Shown: positions 7,736 to 16,219, counted from the first letter of the stretch. The stretch is DNA of 16,219 bases from Euperipatoides rowelli (GCA_003024985.2 PXIH01S0038867.1); one strand, 5' to 3'. Notes: a model not told the origin generated them from the letters alone. Program-made: numbers and translations.

Positions 7736-9960
7736 TTGGTTCATTTCAAGGTTTAAAGTGACTTCAATTAAATGACATTATATGCATATTAGATGAACAA
7801 CTTTTTTTTAGACTATATTAAACAAACATAACATTTCATTAATTTGTGAATAAATATTAGTCTACCTGTTTTACATAATAAGCAAATAGGGACAGTTCCA
7901 CCATCATTATCCTTTCTTAACTAGTAATATAATTTAAAACATGATCCTTGTATTTTGGGGATCAACTTGGTGATTGATGCAATATTAATAAACTCTTGTA
8001 ATTGTTCTCAAAAAAATATTAGATTTAGAAATTGAATTTGAGGGTTTTGATGGGTAAGTTTAGTTTACTTGAACAATCAATATTATTTACCTTAGTGTTC
8101 ATAATAAGCATTAAATCAAAATCAATTGTCAAAAACCTTGTGTTCACATTAGATTAAATTCCAAATTTTTGGCAACTAGAAATAAATTTATAGCAAAGTT
8201 ATAAAAATGTCTCAACAATACTAACTTTAATTATAATTGTTTTCTCTTCAGACCCAGATCCTAAATGAAAAAAAAAAAAAGTTTAGTTAGCTGTTAGGAG
8301 TGTCAAGTGGTTCAATTTCTTTTATTTTTATTAATTATATACAGAGTATCGTTTCTAGGCATCTTATATGTTTAACACAATTAATTTTCTGTATTAAATA
8401 TTATTTTAATTGTAAAACGGCATGGGTGTTGATATTGTATAAATAATTAAATTATTGCAATTAATTAATTAAGCTAATTTTAAAAAAATATACAGTAATT
8501 AAACTTTAATAAACTTTAGTTGATGTTTAGGAATATTAAATTATTATAAAACTTATTATTGTTACATTGAAATTTACTGACTAAAGATACATTAACAACA
8601 AATATTTTATAATAAGTTGCTAAGTAGCAAATGATTAATTAACATAATATGTTAGCTTTATTATGGTCTCCTAACTCTCCTTAGACAATGATCACATGAG
8701 GAAATCTATTTACTGTACAATATTATTAATTTCAGAACTTAATCAGTGAAGTGTGTTTACATTATTATGTTCACGTGTTGCTTTCTCTCTATTGTAAACG
8801 TATGTTGTGTTCATGTTATTTTCAATGAAAACTGTTCAAACTAGAGAATGGCATAGATTATTTTTATAATTGTTTTTGACACTCGTTTTGTTATTGGTTA
8901 ATTTCACGTCTCCTATCATTTAATCCATTAATCTCTGCTTCTTCACAATGGGTTTCAGGTTAAAATAGTTATTTTTAGCACAAAGTTAATACCTTGATTG
9001 TCCTTTACTTTGCATGATTGCACACCTGTAAAGGTTTTATTTAAGAAAGTAAGGTTTGAAATAATGCTTAAGAATCTCATTTCTTGTTTTGCTTTATCAC
9101 AATCTTTAGTTTTTAAATAAAATTTAAACAAGTTTTACAAATGATTATATTTTTCCTTTATATTTATTTAATTTAAAGCTGCAAGATTATATACCACAAA
9201 AATGTCAAAAATATGCTATAAATATAGGCCTACAGCAAAAGTTGTTTAGTTGGGAAAATGATATATAGATTGACCAATGTTTCAAATCTTAATCTGATTT
9301 TTATTTTTAATGTAAATAAGGTGTTGAAGTTATTTTATTATAATTTACCTTTGTTTCTGTTTTTAATTTATTTTTTATTATAGCTTTGATGTCTGATATT
9401 GCAGTATTGACCTATTTTTATTTTAGATACAAACTTGAATTTGTAATAATTCATAGGATGAATTCTTTATTATTTAAGCTGATTTTATATCACTGTATAG
9501 AGGTATCATTGGAAAAAAAAACATCATCATAATTTATTATTACTCCTATCTTTCTCAGCTCAATTGCAATAAAATTTTGGCTAATTTGAGCTTTTTTTTT
9601 TATGAAAATTTATCATCCATATAATAGTCTAGGTTACTCTAGTAACCCTTTTCATATTAATTACTGTATATCATTAATTTTTAAAATCCACCAACTCACA
9701 CAGTAGGCCTAACCATTTTGCAATGAAATCTGTTTTTTTATATCTTTATTTCCCCAACCTATTTTAAACAATTTTATTACAACTTATTTATTTTTTATAG
9801 CTTCAAATATTGTGGTTATAACTTTAATGGGGAAAAAATGACTTATTTTTATTTCACACACATGATTTAAAATTACTTTTGCTTACATTTTAAACCATTC
9901 ATTTATGTGACTGTGTGTGTGTGTATGTGTGTGAATAGAAGTATATGTCTAAATAGGCTA
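7736..9960. other. Long AT-rich non-coding region
   Basis: More than 2 kb with no supported gene, RNA or larger repeat. It has many A/T runs (for example near 8266 and 9590) and a short GT microsatellite at 9911-9933. It could be intron or intergenic DNA. Confidence 0.6.
9911..9933. repeat. Short GT microsatellite
   Basis: Impure (GT)n run interrupted by an A, just left of the GGGGTA element. Confidence 0.9.
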
Positions 9961-10764
9961 TAGGGGAGGGGAGGGTAAAATGGGGTATAAAGGTAAATTG
10001 GGGTACCCCCTATTTCTGCTGAATTTGTAGTGTCATCTGTTTTCTGATGATGATAATACATCAGTCACATGTTCTCTTTATTTCCAGTGTAGCAGTTTTT
10101 CTAGCAAACTTAATTTGTTAAATTTAAAAGAAAAAAAAATTGTATTTTATGTTCCTGATATAAGGTAAGTAGTATTTTTAAGTGCCTATCAAACTATGAT
10201 TGTTAGGTGGCTTCATATGAATTAAGGCATGATATTATGTTCTTTCTGTAGAAATTTATTGGCGTTAGACAATTTAGCAAAGTTCCTATGAGTGGAAGAA
10301 TTTAAAATGGAAAGTGAGGGTAAAATGGGGTACAACAAAAGTGGGTTAATGAGCTAGTACCCCGTTTTGCATACATTAAATGAAAATTTTGATTTTTTTC
10401 ATATTACTAATTTTTAAGATAAATATTAATATAGACTACATTGTTTATTTGCTTAAAATATGTATAAGATTAGAAATTGTAAGCTTGTTTAAAAGTTTTA
10501 TTTCAATTGAAATATGTGGGCAAAATGGGGTACATGTACCCCATTTTGCCCAACCACATTGGGCAAAACGGGGTAGTTAAGGTGTTTTTCTTAAAACTTT
10601 GCTACGGAAAATGTATGTAATATAAGTAAAAAAATTATACCTTATGTTAAAGCTAAGAGTTTATGCTTTTCATTGCATATAAATTTGTCATTATGCCCTG
10701 TGTACAGCTGTCTGTACAATTTATGTTTTTTATTAAGTACCCCGTTTTGCCCTACCCTCCCCTA
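9961..10764. mobile_element. Terminal-inverted-repeat element built from GGGTAAAATGGGGTAC modules
   Basis: The left end reads TAGGGGAGGGGAGGGTAAAA and the right end TTTTGCCCTACCCTCCCCTA, which is an inverted terminal repeat. TA at both outer edges could be the target duplication (element 9963-10762). Inside, the same module recurs as two further fold-backs: about 10319-10370 (GGGTAAAATGGGGTAC to GTACCCCGTTTTGC) and a perfect 34-bp palindrome at 10518-10551 followed by a further copy to 10575. There is no transposase ORF; the frames at 10380-10580 and 10663-10890 are by-products. It is most likely a MITE-like element of about 800 bp with reiterated subterminal repeats. Confidence 0.75.
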
Positions 10765-11123
10765 CTTTCTCTCTATATATATAGGCCTACATACATTTGT
10801 AGTATATTATTTAGTAATCTACAAAATGAAAAATTAATTTTTCATTTAACATTGTTTATAATACCCCCCCCCCTCCCACAGTTTTATTAAGGCTTTAGGG
10901 ATTTGTTTGGTAAGTCACCTAATTGTTCTGCAGTACATGAAGAAAAACAGTAATTTGCTCATTTATAGCTACTTTATTTAAAATAGTCCAAACAACCAAA
11001 TTAGTAAATAATAAAGCAAATCTTTTGGATCCCATCCACTTATTGGTCAAGCTATAATTATGTCCGTACTATAGTATAGGCTATCAATGAAGGCAGTAAG
11101 CCAGGCTTTGTGTGCGATTAGGC
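10765..11123. other. Non-coding spacer before the copia LTR
   Basis: Contains a short TATATA run and a C-run (about 10863-10872). No gene was recognised. Confidence 0.6.
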
Positions 11124-11347
11124 TGTTATGATATGTGCTTATTTGGTATGTAAAGAATAGTGTATTAAGAATAACTAATGCTTTGTGTTCTTCAGTGTTT
11201 TATCATTAATTTGATCATGTTAAACTGTATAATTGAATATTGAGGCCTCGTGAGCAACCACGAGACAGACTTGTATATATAACTACTGTGTAAACTTAAA
11301 CTAATAAATAACTTTAGAATTANTACAATATTTTGTTAATTCTAACA
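11124..11347 (+). repeat. 5' LTR of the Ty1/copia remnant
   Basis: Starts TGTTATG and ends TTCTAACA, giving the inverted TGTTA...TAACA ends typical of LTRs, and lies directly before a primer-binding-like site and gag. Internal signals are a TATATATAA box (11274), an AATAAA (11303-11308), and a perfect 6-bp stem-loop CTCGTG-AGCAAC-CACGAG (11247-11264) upstream of the TATA box. An N sits at 11323. The 224-bp length is plausible for a short copia LTR. The left border is inferred from the terminal motif, because no 3' LTR was found in the window for comparison. Confidence 0.6.
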
Positions 11348-11360
11348 TGATAGTAGAAGC
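11348..11360 (+). promoter_or_regulatory. Primer-binding site resembling initiator tRNA-Met 3' end complement
   Basis: TGATAGTAGAAGC abuts the LTR's terminal CA. It resembles the complement of an initiator Met-tRNA 3' end (TGGTAGCAGAG) with two transitions and a small insertion. This matches the usual priming tRNA of the copia group and supports the LTR boundary. Confidence 0.55.
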
Positions 11361-11419
11361 ATAGTTACATCTATGGAATATTAAATGAAATATATATCTA
11401 CCAAATCAATAGCATTAAA

Positions 11420-11876
11420 ATGGCAGGATTCATCAAAAATACCAGAACGAGCTTAATCAAACTAAATAATAATAATTATCACGTCTGGAGATTTGGGGCT
11501 GAGATGTTGTAACTAAATGAAGACCTGTGGGAAGAGGTAACTTCAGATAAACCCAAAAAAATTACAGATGACTGGACCAAAAAAATAGTCCTATCAACTA
11601 ATGCAAGCTTACACGACCTAATAAGCAAGTGTACTACATCAAAAGAAATGTGGAATAAAATAAAAAAAAACATTTTTTTTTGAAAAGGAAATTATATGCA
11701 ACAAAGTTAGAAAATAATGATATGGACAGCTACACAGGCCAAATACTAGGAATAGTCTAGAGCCTACATATGACAGGATAATCCATAGAAGTTTCGAAAG
11801 TAATATCAATGTTACTCTGCAGTTTAAATGAAGAATATGGTGGCCTAATCATGGCAATTGAAGGAAAAAAATTAAG
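11420..11876 (+). pseudogene. gag: Copia gag, N-terminal part (broken)
   Basis: Capsid/RNA-binding region of a copia polyprotein. The ATG at 11420 opens a frame with a copia-type start: KLNNNNYHVWRFGAEML, then DLWEEV and later TSKEMWNKI, matching the family's 'KL.G.NY..W' opening. An in-frame TAA (11510-11512) interrupts it, and a shift at the A/T run near 11661-11680 moves the signal to another frame. That frame continues LYATKLENNDMDSYTGQI ... MLLCSLNEEYGGLIMAIEG, with further stops (TAG near 11757 and TAA near 11780). The minus-strand frame at 11479-11673 is its shadow. Confidence 0.85.
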
Positions 11877-11993
11877 ATAATAACAATTTGGAAAACAGAA
11901 AACTAAAATTGAGAGATGAAGCTAAAAGAAAAGAAAAAAAATCAATATATCTATAGAACAACATGCCCTGGCTGTTAATCAGAAAAGGCAAGA

Positions 11994-12671
11994 GTGATTC
12001 AACACAAGTCAACCAAGTTATGCTACGAATGCAGAGCACCCGGACATATTAGATCATACTTTTCGAGACTTAGAAGAAACAATGAGGAGACAACTAGAAA
12101 TAAAAACATGTATGGTAGAAGAACCGAAATACTAATAAATAGTAACAAAACAATACAGGAAAATGAGACTAGTTATTATGCAGGAGCAGAGGAAAAAACG
12201 GAGGAGCTAAGCGAACATTTTTATTCATACATATCCATATCAGACTGTGTTAAACAAAATATATCTAGCGATAAAATATGGATACTAGACTCGGGTTCTA
12301 CCAGACATATGTACAATGATCCGAGGTGGATAGATGAATATCAGATTTATAAAACAAAGAAAAGTGTAATTTTTGCAAATGGAAATGAATCTGAAGCATG
12401 AGGTGAAGGTGAACTTAATTATGTAACAAATGGGAATAGTGAAATTGGGGGGGGGGGGGGGTCAACTCTAAGCAGAGTAATTTACTTACCCAATATTATA
12501 ATAAATTTGATGTCAGTACCTGAACTGTGTAATCTAGGTTATAGGTTTATTTTTCATGACAAGGGNTGTAGAATATTAATTAATTATACATTAATTTTCT
12601 CAAGGAAAAGAAACCAAGGAAATAACATTAGAATCAAATGCTGTAAACATGATTATTACGGCATGCATACA
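11994..12671 (+). pseudogene. pol: Copia gag zinc knuckle, protease and linker (one stop)
   Basis: A single frame open across 225 codons apart from a TGA at 12399-12401. It holds the nucleocapsid knuckle CYECRAPGHIRSYF (12021-12062), in which the last zinc ligand expected as Cys is Phe (TTT). The aspartic protease site is WILDSGSTRHM, with the catalytic Asp codon at 12288-12290. The protease tail reads VIYLPNIIINLMSVPEL and LGYRF (from 12477). The TGA stands where the family has a residue before G-x-G, and could be a decayed CGA. A run of 15 G (12447-12461) adds five Gly codons without changing frame. An ambiguous base at 12566 is frame-neutral (GGN, Gly). The nominal start at 11994 is GTG and is an artefact of where the frame opens. 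Confidence 0.88.
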
Positions 12672-12952
12672 TAGATGGCATGCCAGGATGGGGCATAGAG
12701 ATTTAAATAAAGTTAAAAAGCACTTGTAACGTAAAAGATTTTAACATTAATAATTGTACCCATGACGACAAATGTGAAGTATACAATTTAACAAATCTAA
12801 ATCAAAAAACCTATAGTGCATTGCAAGATAGACAAGTGGAAGAACTATTCTCGTTATTACATTCTGATGTATGCGGACCAATAGTCCCTAAATCTTTAGG
12901 AGGAGAAAGCTATTTTGTTACAGTGATAGATGACTATTCTAGGTATTGCTAG
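12664..12952 (+). pseudogene. pol: Copia integrase: pre-integrase zinc domain and start of catalytic core
   Basis: Integrates the element's cDNA in active relatives. Visible are the pre-integrase motif RWHARMGHRDLNKVKKHL, then a frameshift near 12722. One open frame (12722-12949) follows with CTHDDKCEVYNL, in which the second Cys of the C-E-x-C zinc pair is Tyr (one G-to-A change from TGC). It then carries LLHSDVCGPIVPKSLGG (first catalytic Asp, 12866-12868) and VIDDYSRY (second Asp at 12929-12931 or 12932-12934 within DDYSR). A TAG at 12950-12952 ends it and similarity is lost there, so the catalytic Glu and everything downstream are missing. Confidence 0.88.
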
Positions 12953-12984
12953 CTAAAGATAATCTAACAGTAGAAAAAAGCATG

Positions 12985-13410
12985 GGTTCTGGACCACTTC
13001 TTCTGGTTCCGGTTTGGTCACTTCCGGTTCCGGGTCAAAAGTCACTTCCAGTTTCAGGCAAAATCCAAGATGGCTAACTTCCGGTTCCTGTTTTTTTTAC
13101 CGGAAATGATGTTATATTATGATGCATTATGAGATATATACCCCTCCCACTTCTGGTTAAAAATTCAAGATGGCCAACTTCCGGTTCCTGTTTCTAAAAA
13201 GGTATAAAGGCTTTTTACAACCGGAAGTGACAAAATCCAAGATGGTTGACTTCCTGTTTCCGGCTGGAGTTCTGGACCAGCATGATGCATCACAAAATCT
13301 AAGATGGCTGACTTCCGGTTCCTGTTTCTTTCTAGATATTAAAGCATTTAAAGCTTAATTATCTGGAATATTATATTGCATGATAGGATAGATGCCCCTC
13401 CCACTAAGGA
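12985..13410 (+). repeat. CAAGATGG / CCGGAAGT repeat cluster
   Basis: Four units of the form AAAATCCAAGATGGCTGACTTCCGG, with AAGATGG at about 13067, 13167, 13239 and 13301, each followed by (A/T)GACTTCCGGTTCCTG or a close variant. More CCGGTT/CCGGAAGT half-sites lie between. Two units are also followed by a matching tail ending CCCCTCCCACT (13141-13151 and 13395-13405), and TTCTGGACCA occurs at 12988 and 13270. The spacing is irregular (about 100, 72 and 62 bp), so this is a degenerate array rather than a clean satellite. The 62-codon frame at 13170 is a by-product. Adjacent ETS-type (CCGGAAGT) and YY1-type (AAGATGG) motifs are notable. Confidence 0.85.
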
Positions 13411-13471
13411 TTAACCGGCACTTCTGATCCATGATGTAATCTGATTAATTCCTCGAATAGGATCTTTTCAG

Positions 13472-13535
13472 CCAATCAAACAAGAGATGACCCCTATATA
13501 AAGTTCAAAATATTTTCTATCATGTTATTATTTCA
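13472..13535 (+). promoter_or_regulatory. Putative Pol II core promoter (CCAAT and TATA boxes)
   Basis: GCCAATCAAA contains a CCAAT box (13472-13476). TATATAAAG (13495-13503) lies 19 bases further on, and an initiator-like TTCACTG near 13532-13538 lies about 40 bases from the TATA start. It stands directly upstream of the protein-like exon at 13639 and downstream of the CAAGATGG/CCGGAAGT cluster. TATA words are common in AT-rich DNA, so the CCAAT-TATA pairing and the following exon carry the argument. It could also belong to a mobile element. Confidence 0.45.
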
Positions 13536-13589
13536 CTGTAGATACTAGCTGTTTGAACTTTGTGTTATTACTAATACTGTTGAAGGATC

Positions 13590-13616
13590 ATGAGTAAGTT
13601 ATTCCAATATACTTGA
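13590..13616 (+). CDS. Possible upstream ORF (8 codons)
   Basis: ATG AGT AAG ... TGA, reading MSKLFQYT, lies in the presumed 5' leader ahead of the ATG at 13639. It overlaps a perfect GTAAGT donor-like site (13594-13599), which would instead end a very short first exon. Function is unknown and its reality depends on the promoter call. Confidence 0.15.
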   Translation: MSKLFQYT

Positions 13617-13638
13617 AAATAAAATTTTACTGCAACCC

Positions 13639-13774
13639 ATGAATAATTATATGGATACACTCTATCAACCATGTGATGGACCCACCAATTATTATACGGA
13701 TGCACTTCTACCATATCAGCCATCTAATGGAAATAGATCCTCCTCACCGCCGACTGCAGGAGCACACCCTGAAG
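13639..13774 (+). CDS. Candidate first coding exon, unidentified protein
   Basis: The ATG at 13639 opens 45 codons plus one base and ends at a donor-like GAAG|GTAATA (GT at 13775). Unspliced, the frame would run to a TAA at 13798-13800 (53 aa). The peptide begins MNNYMDTLYQPCDGP and has a Tyr/Pro/Ser/Asn-rich character (YQPSNGNRSSSPPTAG). It is less AT-rich than its surroundings. Such disordered, Ser/Pro-rich N-termini are frequent in transcription factors, but I do not recognise the family. The promoter-like signals at 13472-13535 and an upstream 5' leader of about 100 bases fit a gene start. The downstream gene body would lie mostly outside the window. Confidence 0.35.
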
Positions 13775-13800
13775 GTAATACTCCATTGGACTTTAACTAA

Positions 13801-15411
13801 ATTCATCTGTTAATATCAAAAATGGGGAAAACTTTTAATTTCATAGATCAGCTATCTTTTGAATGTTTTATTCAAATTAAACGTGTTTATGCTAAGATGA
13901 AATAATTTCAAAGAAAATTGAACTTTTACAACCATCAATATTGGACTCTATTAATCATTTTAACCTTTTACAGTTTATACATCAATGTGTATATTTTGAT
14001 TTGTTTATTTGTATAAATAAAAAAAATCCATCCTTAACTCCAGAAGAACTGAAATTCAAAGCTAAAAAAATATTTACTAAAAGATCGTTACAAGAGACTA
14101 TATTTATATCTGGGTAGTGGCAGATTGTGAGAGACTTGATATCTTGTTATCTGTTAAAGCTTAGGACAATGCTTTTGACAATAATATATGCATATTTATA
14201 AGGTTGGTGATTTTAGTTTAAGTTTAAAATTTAGCTATTCAAAATTAGAAGACTAACTTGTAATAGAATAATTACACAAAATGAACATTGCAATTACCAA
14301 GTTAGCCTACTGATGATAAATTAACACTATGATCTTACCTAGTCTATTACACATATATTGTATACTTTGTATATGTCAAGCTGAGCAAAGCTGTGTTTCC
14401 GTCTACCAGCTAACCAATCCATTGACTTCTGTCATGAAACATGATTTCTACGATTAATAGACACCTCCAGCAGAAGCGGATTAATTTGATTTCCCTATTC
14501 AATTCACAATAATCATACTGCATTGTATATTGCCTAGGAATATCATTCACAAATTGGCTAGTAGCACTTTGCACCTTAGGTATCTATCATGTTCTTCATC
14601 ATAAGCAGTCAAAGGAACTACTTATGGCATGACCCTATCAGACAACCCACTAGAGATCTACTAACACTGCTAAAATCCAGTAAAATATCTCTCCAGCTAC
14701 TCCGGTATAGCCCAACATTTATACATAATAATTTACAGATTTAAATAATTAATTATTGAATTATGACAACAATAAATCTATGGAAATGTAACCGCTGTTG
14801 AATTGTGGATTTCACTCTCATTACTGTGTAAATCTAACTACACAGGTTTTTGCTAAAAGAATTAAAGATTTTGAGTCCATTGACACCTTGTGAACATGTA
14901 TGTAATAATCCATTTTTTAAATTAATCCCTTAATTTAAGATCATAGAAACATTGGGTGTCCATTAAGTCCATAAACAAGCAATATATTAATACACATTTG
15001 GTGGCTGTGGCTTTGTATTGCTAAATGTCAGCATCTTGAATGATGTATCATGTAACTAATACAATCATGTATTAGTTATATGATGCATCTAATTCTGAAT
15101 ATTTTAAATTTATTTTTTTGTTTAACTAAGTTTCTTTAATCTGCTTTTTGAGTTGTGTATATTTTATTTTTGTATAATACTTTTATCCCGCTTATCTGAG
15201 TTATTTCATGCTGCTCATATATAATTTTATATACTATATTATAAAGAAGACATTAAATTATTTAGAATTTAATATCTACATGGCAAAATTTCTTTTTATT
15301 CTACACTACTTACCTGCTTTGATTTTAATCACTTGAACAATATAAACCTCCCTGCAATAACCATAACAGCGACTTATGATATTTACTATTTTCATTCATT
15401 TTTCCACTCAG
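13801..15411 (+). other. Intron-like AT-rich region
   Basis: No ORF or RNA gene was recognised. It contains a 48-bp hairpin (15042-15089). If the exon at 13639 is real this would be its first intron. A pyrimidine tract ending TTTTTCCACTCAG (15399-15411) is a good acceptor-like site at its right edge. Confidence 0.4.
15042..15089. repeat. 48-bp near-perfect hairpin
   Basis: A 22-bp arm (GATGTATCATGTAACTAATA...) and its inverse (...TATTAGTTATATGATGCATC) differ at two positions and are separated by 4 bases (ATCA). It could be a hairpin-forming element, a regulatory structure, or a palindrome born of replication template switching. Confidence 0.85.
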
Positions 15412-15446
15412 CCAACACTGCATTTTCATCTTCTGGAATGCTTTGA
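15412..15446 (+). CDS. Possible short second exon of the 13639 gene
   Basis: Follows an acceptor-like site. Joined in phase to the exon ending at 13774 it stays open for 11 codons (…NTAFSSSGML) and stops at TGA 15444-15446. Phase agreement has a one-in-three chance and the acceptor is only inferred. It would give a protein of about 56 aa. The true acceptor may equally lie outside the window. Confidence 0.15.
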
Positions 15447-16118
15447 CCTGCGATTAATATTTTTAATTGATTATTGATTAGTTTTTAATTATTGCTGGAC
15501 TTTATTTTCCTAAACAAACTATTATGAAATTAATCAAACGTTAATTGATTGGTTCTGTCTTTTCAATCAACTGAACTTATGACCAGTAAAAACTTATCAT
15601 GGATTTTTAATTCATTAAATTATGTAATTTAATTTTTTCCTGGAGTTCATAACATCGAGAACTTGACCAGGAGATTTCAAGCCAAACTGTAGCACCCGAA
15701 AACATCTGAAAAGTTTCACTCCCAATTTAAAGAATTTTATTCAACTCATAACCACTTTAAAAAGACTTAGAAAAATTTAAGATGCCTAGATGAACTGAAG
15801 AAGAAATAGACCATATAAACAGAATTATCTATCTGCAAATAATGCCATATATCCAACACCACCCAAAAACTACCAGTACGCTGAGGAAGAAATTAGTCAT
15901 ATTGGACCTGCCAAAGTTCAACGATGATGAAAATACTAGTCAGTAAAACAACATTTCCATGAATCCGAGAAGATTTTGTGCTAACTGTTCTTACAGTCTA
16001 CTAACAAATTTAATCTGATATCTGATCCAGCATTCTCTTCAACAAAAATTATTAATTACTGTGCTAGCTTTAATAAAACAATGAAAGATTTGTATGCAAT
16101 TTCACCACATGCTGTTCA
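15447..16118. other. Non-coding or undetermined region
   Basis: AT-rich at first. The part from about 15650 to 15960 has a more balanced composition and a few short open frames (for example 28-38 codons around 15793-15950) but no recognised domain, and stops occur in every frame. It may be an old mobile-element or UTR remnant. Confidence 0.4.
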
Positions 16119-16219
16119 TTAACCCCTTATATGCGGATGACAGTTATTTCCGTTTTCACGGTCAGTCCCAGTTTATCGAAAGACGTTTATAAATATCTTA
16201 ATGAGAAATATTAATATTT
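16119..16219 (+). mobile_element. Possible piggyBac-type terminus at a TTAA site (runs off the window)
   Basis: TTAA (16119-16122) is followed directly by CCCCTTATATGCGGATGACA. PiggyBac-superfamily elements insert at TTAA and their ends typically begin with a CCC(T/C)TT-like run, so this could be the left end of such an element. Only one end is present, so the call rests on these few bases. Confidence 0.3.

Larger units (their letters stand above)
11124..12952 (+). mobile_element. Degenerate Ty1/copia LTR retrotransposon, 3' truncated
   Basis: In order: LTR, primer-binding site, gag (11420), CCHC knuckle (12021), aspartic protease (12288), pre-integrase (about 12668) and the start of the integrase core (12866-12949). 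Gag-protease-integrase order before reverse transcriptase is diagnostic of copia rather than gypsy. The coding part is spread over all three frames with several stops. Similarity ends abruptly at about 12952, so reverse transcriptase, RNase H and the 3' LTR are absent. What follows is an unrelated CAAGATGG/CCGG repeat cluster. The element is dead, but its domains remain readable, so it is not very ancient. Confidence 0.9.

Noticed and set aside
10380-10890. Two plus-strand ORFs of 66 and 75 codons
   Set aside because: They lie across the GGGGTA element and its right edge; low-complexity hydrophobic translation of AT-rich DNA.
11479-11673. 64-codon minus-strand ORF
   Set aside because: Antisense shadow of the copia gag remnant.
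13170-13358. 62-codon plus-strand ORF
   Set aside because: Lies wholly within the CAAGATGG/CCGG repeat cluster; its sequence simply translates the repeat units.
16120-16190. A frame reading ...NPLYADDSYFRF, resembling the YADD box of reverse transcriptases
   Set aside because: No other reverse-transcriptase motif, stops nearby, and the same bases are better explained as the TTAA-flanked terminus.
1-16219. CRISPR array, prophage or bacterial operon
   Set aside because: No regularly spaced identical repeats with unique spacers and no prokaryotic gene arrangement; the sequence is eukaryotic in character.

Overview
The window looks like gene-poor, AT-rich nuclear DNA of an invertebrate animal, probably marine. 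Bacterial gene layout is absent: there are no long ORFs, no operons and no Shine-Dalgarno-led starts. Instead there are degenerate mobile elements, microsatellites, long A/T and C/G runs, a polyadenylation site, splice-like signals and a CCAAT/TATA promoter. The species cannot be fixed from the sequence. Six isolated single N bases (475, 4459, 5036, 6492, 11323, 12566) show that this is a draft assembly, and four of them sit exactly where repeat alignments break.

Layout. 79-170 is a CA/GTGCAC microsatellite. 413-528 is a long inverted repeat with an N at its centre. About 540-1528 is a less AT-rich block ending in AATAAA plus an A-run, like a gene 3' end or a retrocopy. 1906-5955 and 6493-6590 hold four copies (A-D) of one dispersed repeat family, called family R here; A is inverted relative to the others. 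Copy C is split by a non-autonomous DNA transposon with inverted ends of about 120 bp (5457-5875) in a TA target, and copy A preserves the uninterrupted site. 7608-7735 (minus strand) resembles a tRNA-derived SINE. 7736-9960 is AT-rich and featureless. 9961-10764 is a second terminal-inverted-repeat element built from GGGTAAAATGGGGTAC modules, with a perfect 34-bp palindrome inside.

11124-12952 is a broken Ty1/copia LTR retrotransposon: 5' LTR, primer-binding site, gag, CCHC knuckle, protease, pre-integrase and the first part of integrase. Reverse transcriptase, RNase H and the 3' LTR are missing. It is followed by a cluster of CAAGATGG/CCGGAAGT-type repeats (12985-13410), and then by a promoter-like stretch with a short protein-like exon (13472-13774) ending in a splice-donor-like site. 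The rest is intron-like, with a 48-bp hairpin (15042-15089) and, at the right edge, a TTAA-flanked end that may be a piggyBac-type terminus.

No intact functional gene is proven. The best candidate for host coding sequence is the exon at 13639; the best-supported mobile elements are the copia remnant, the MITE in copy C and the GGGGTA element. The most useful observations are the nested insertion with its empty site, the CAAGATGG motif shared by two unrelated repeat families, and the coincidence of single Ns with repeat breakpoints, which limits trust in local structure.
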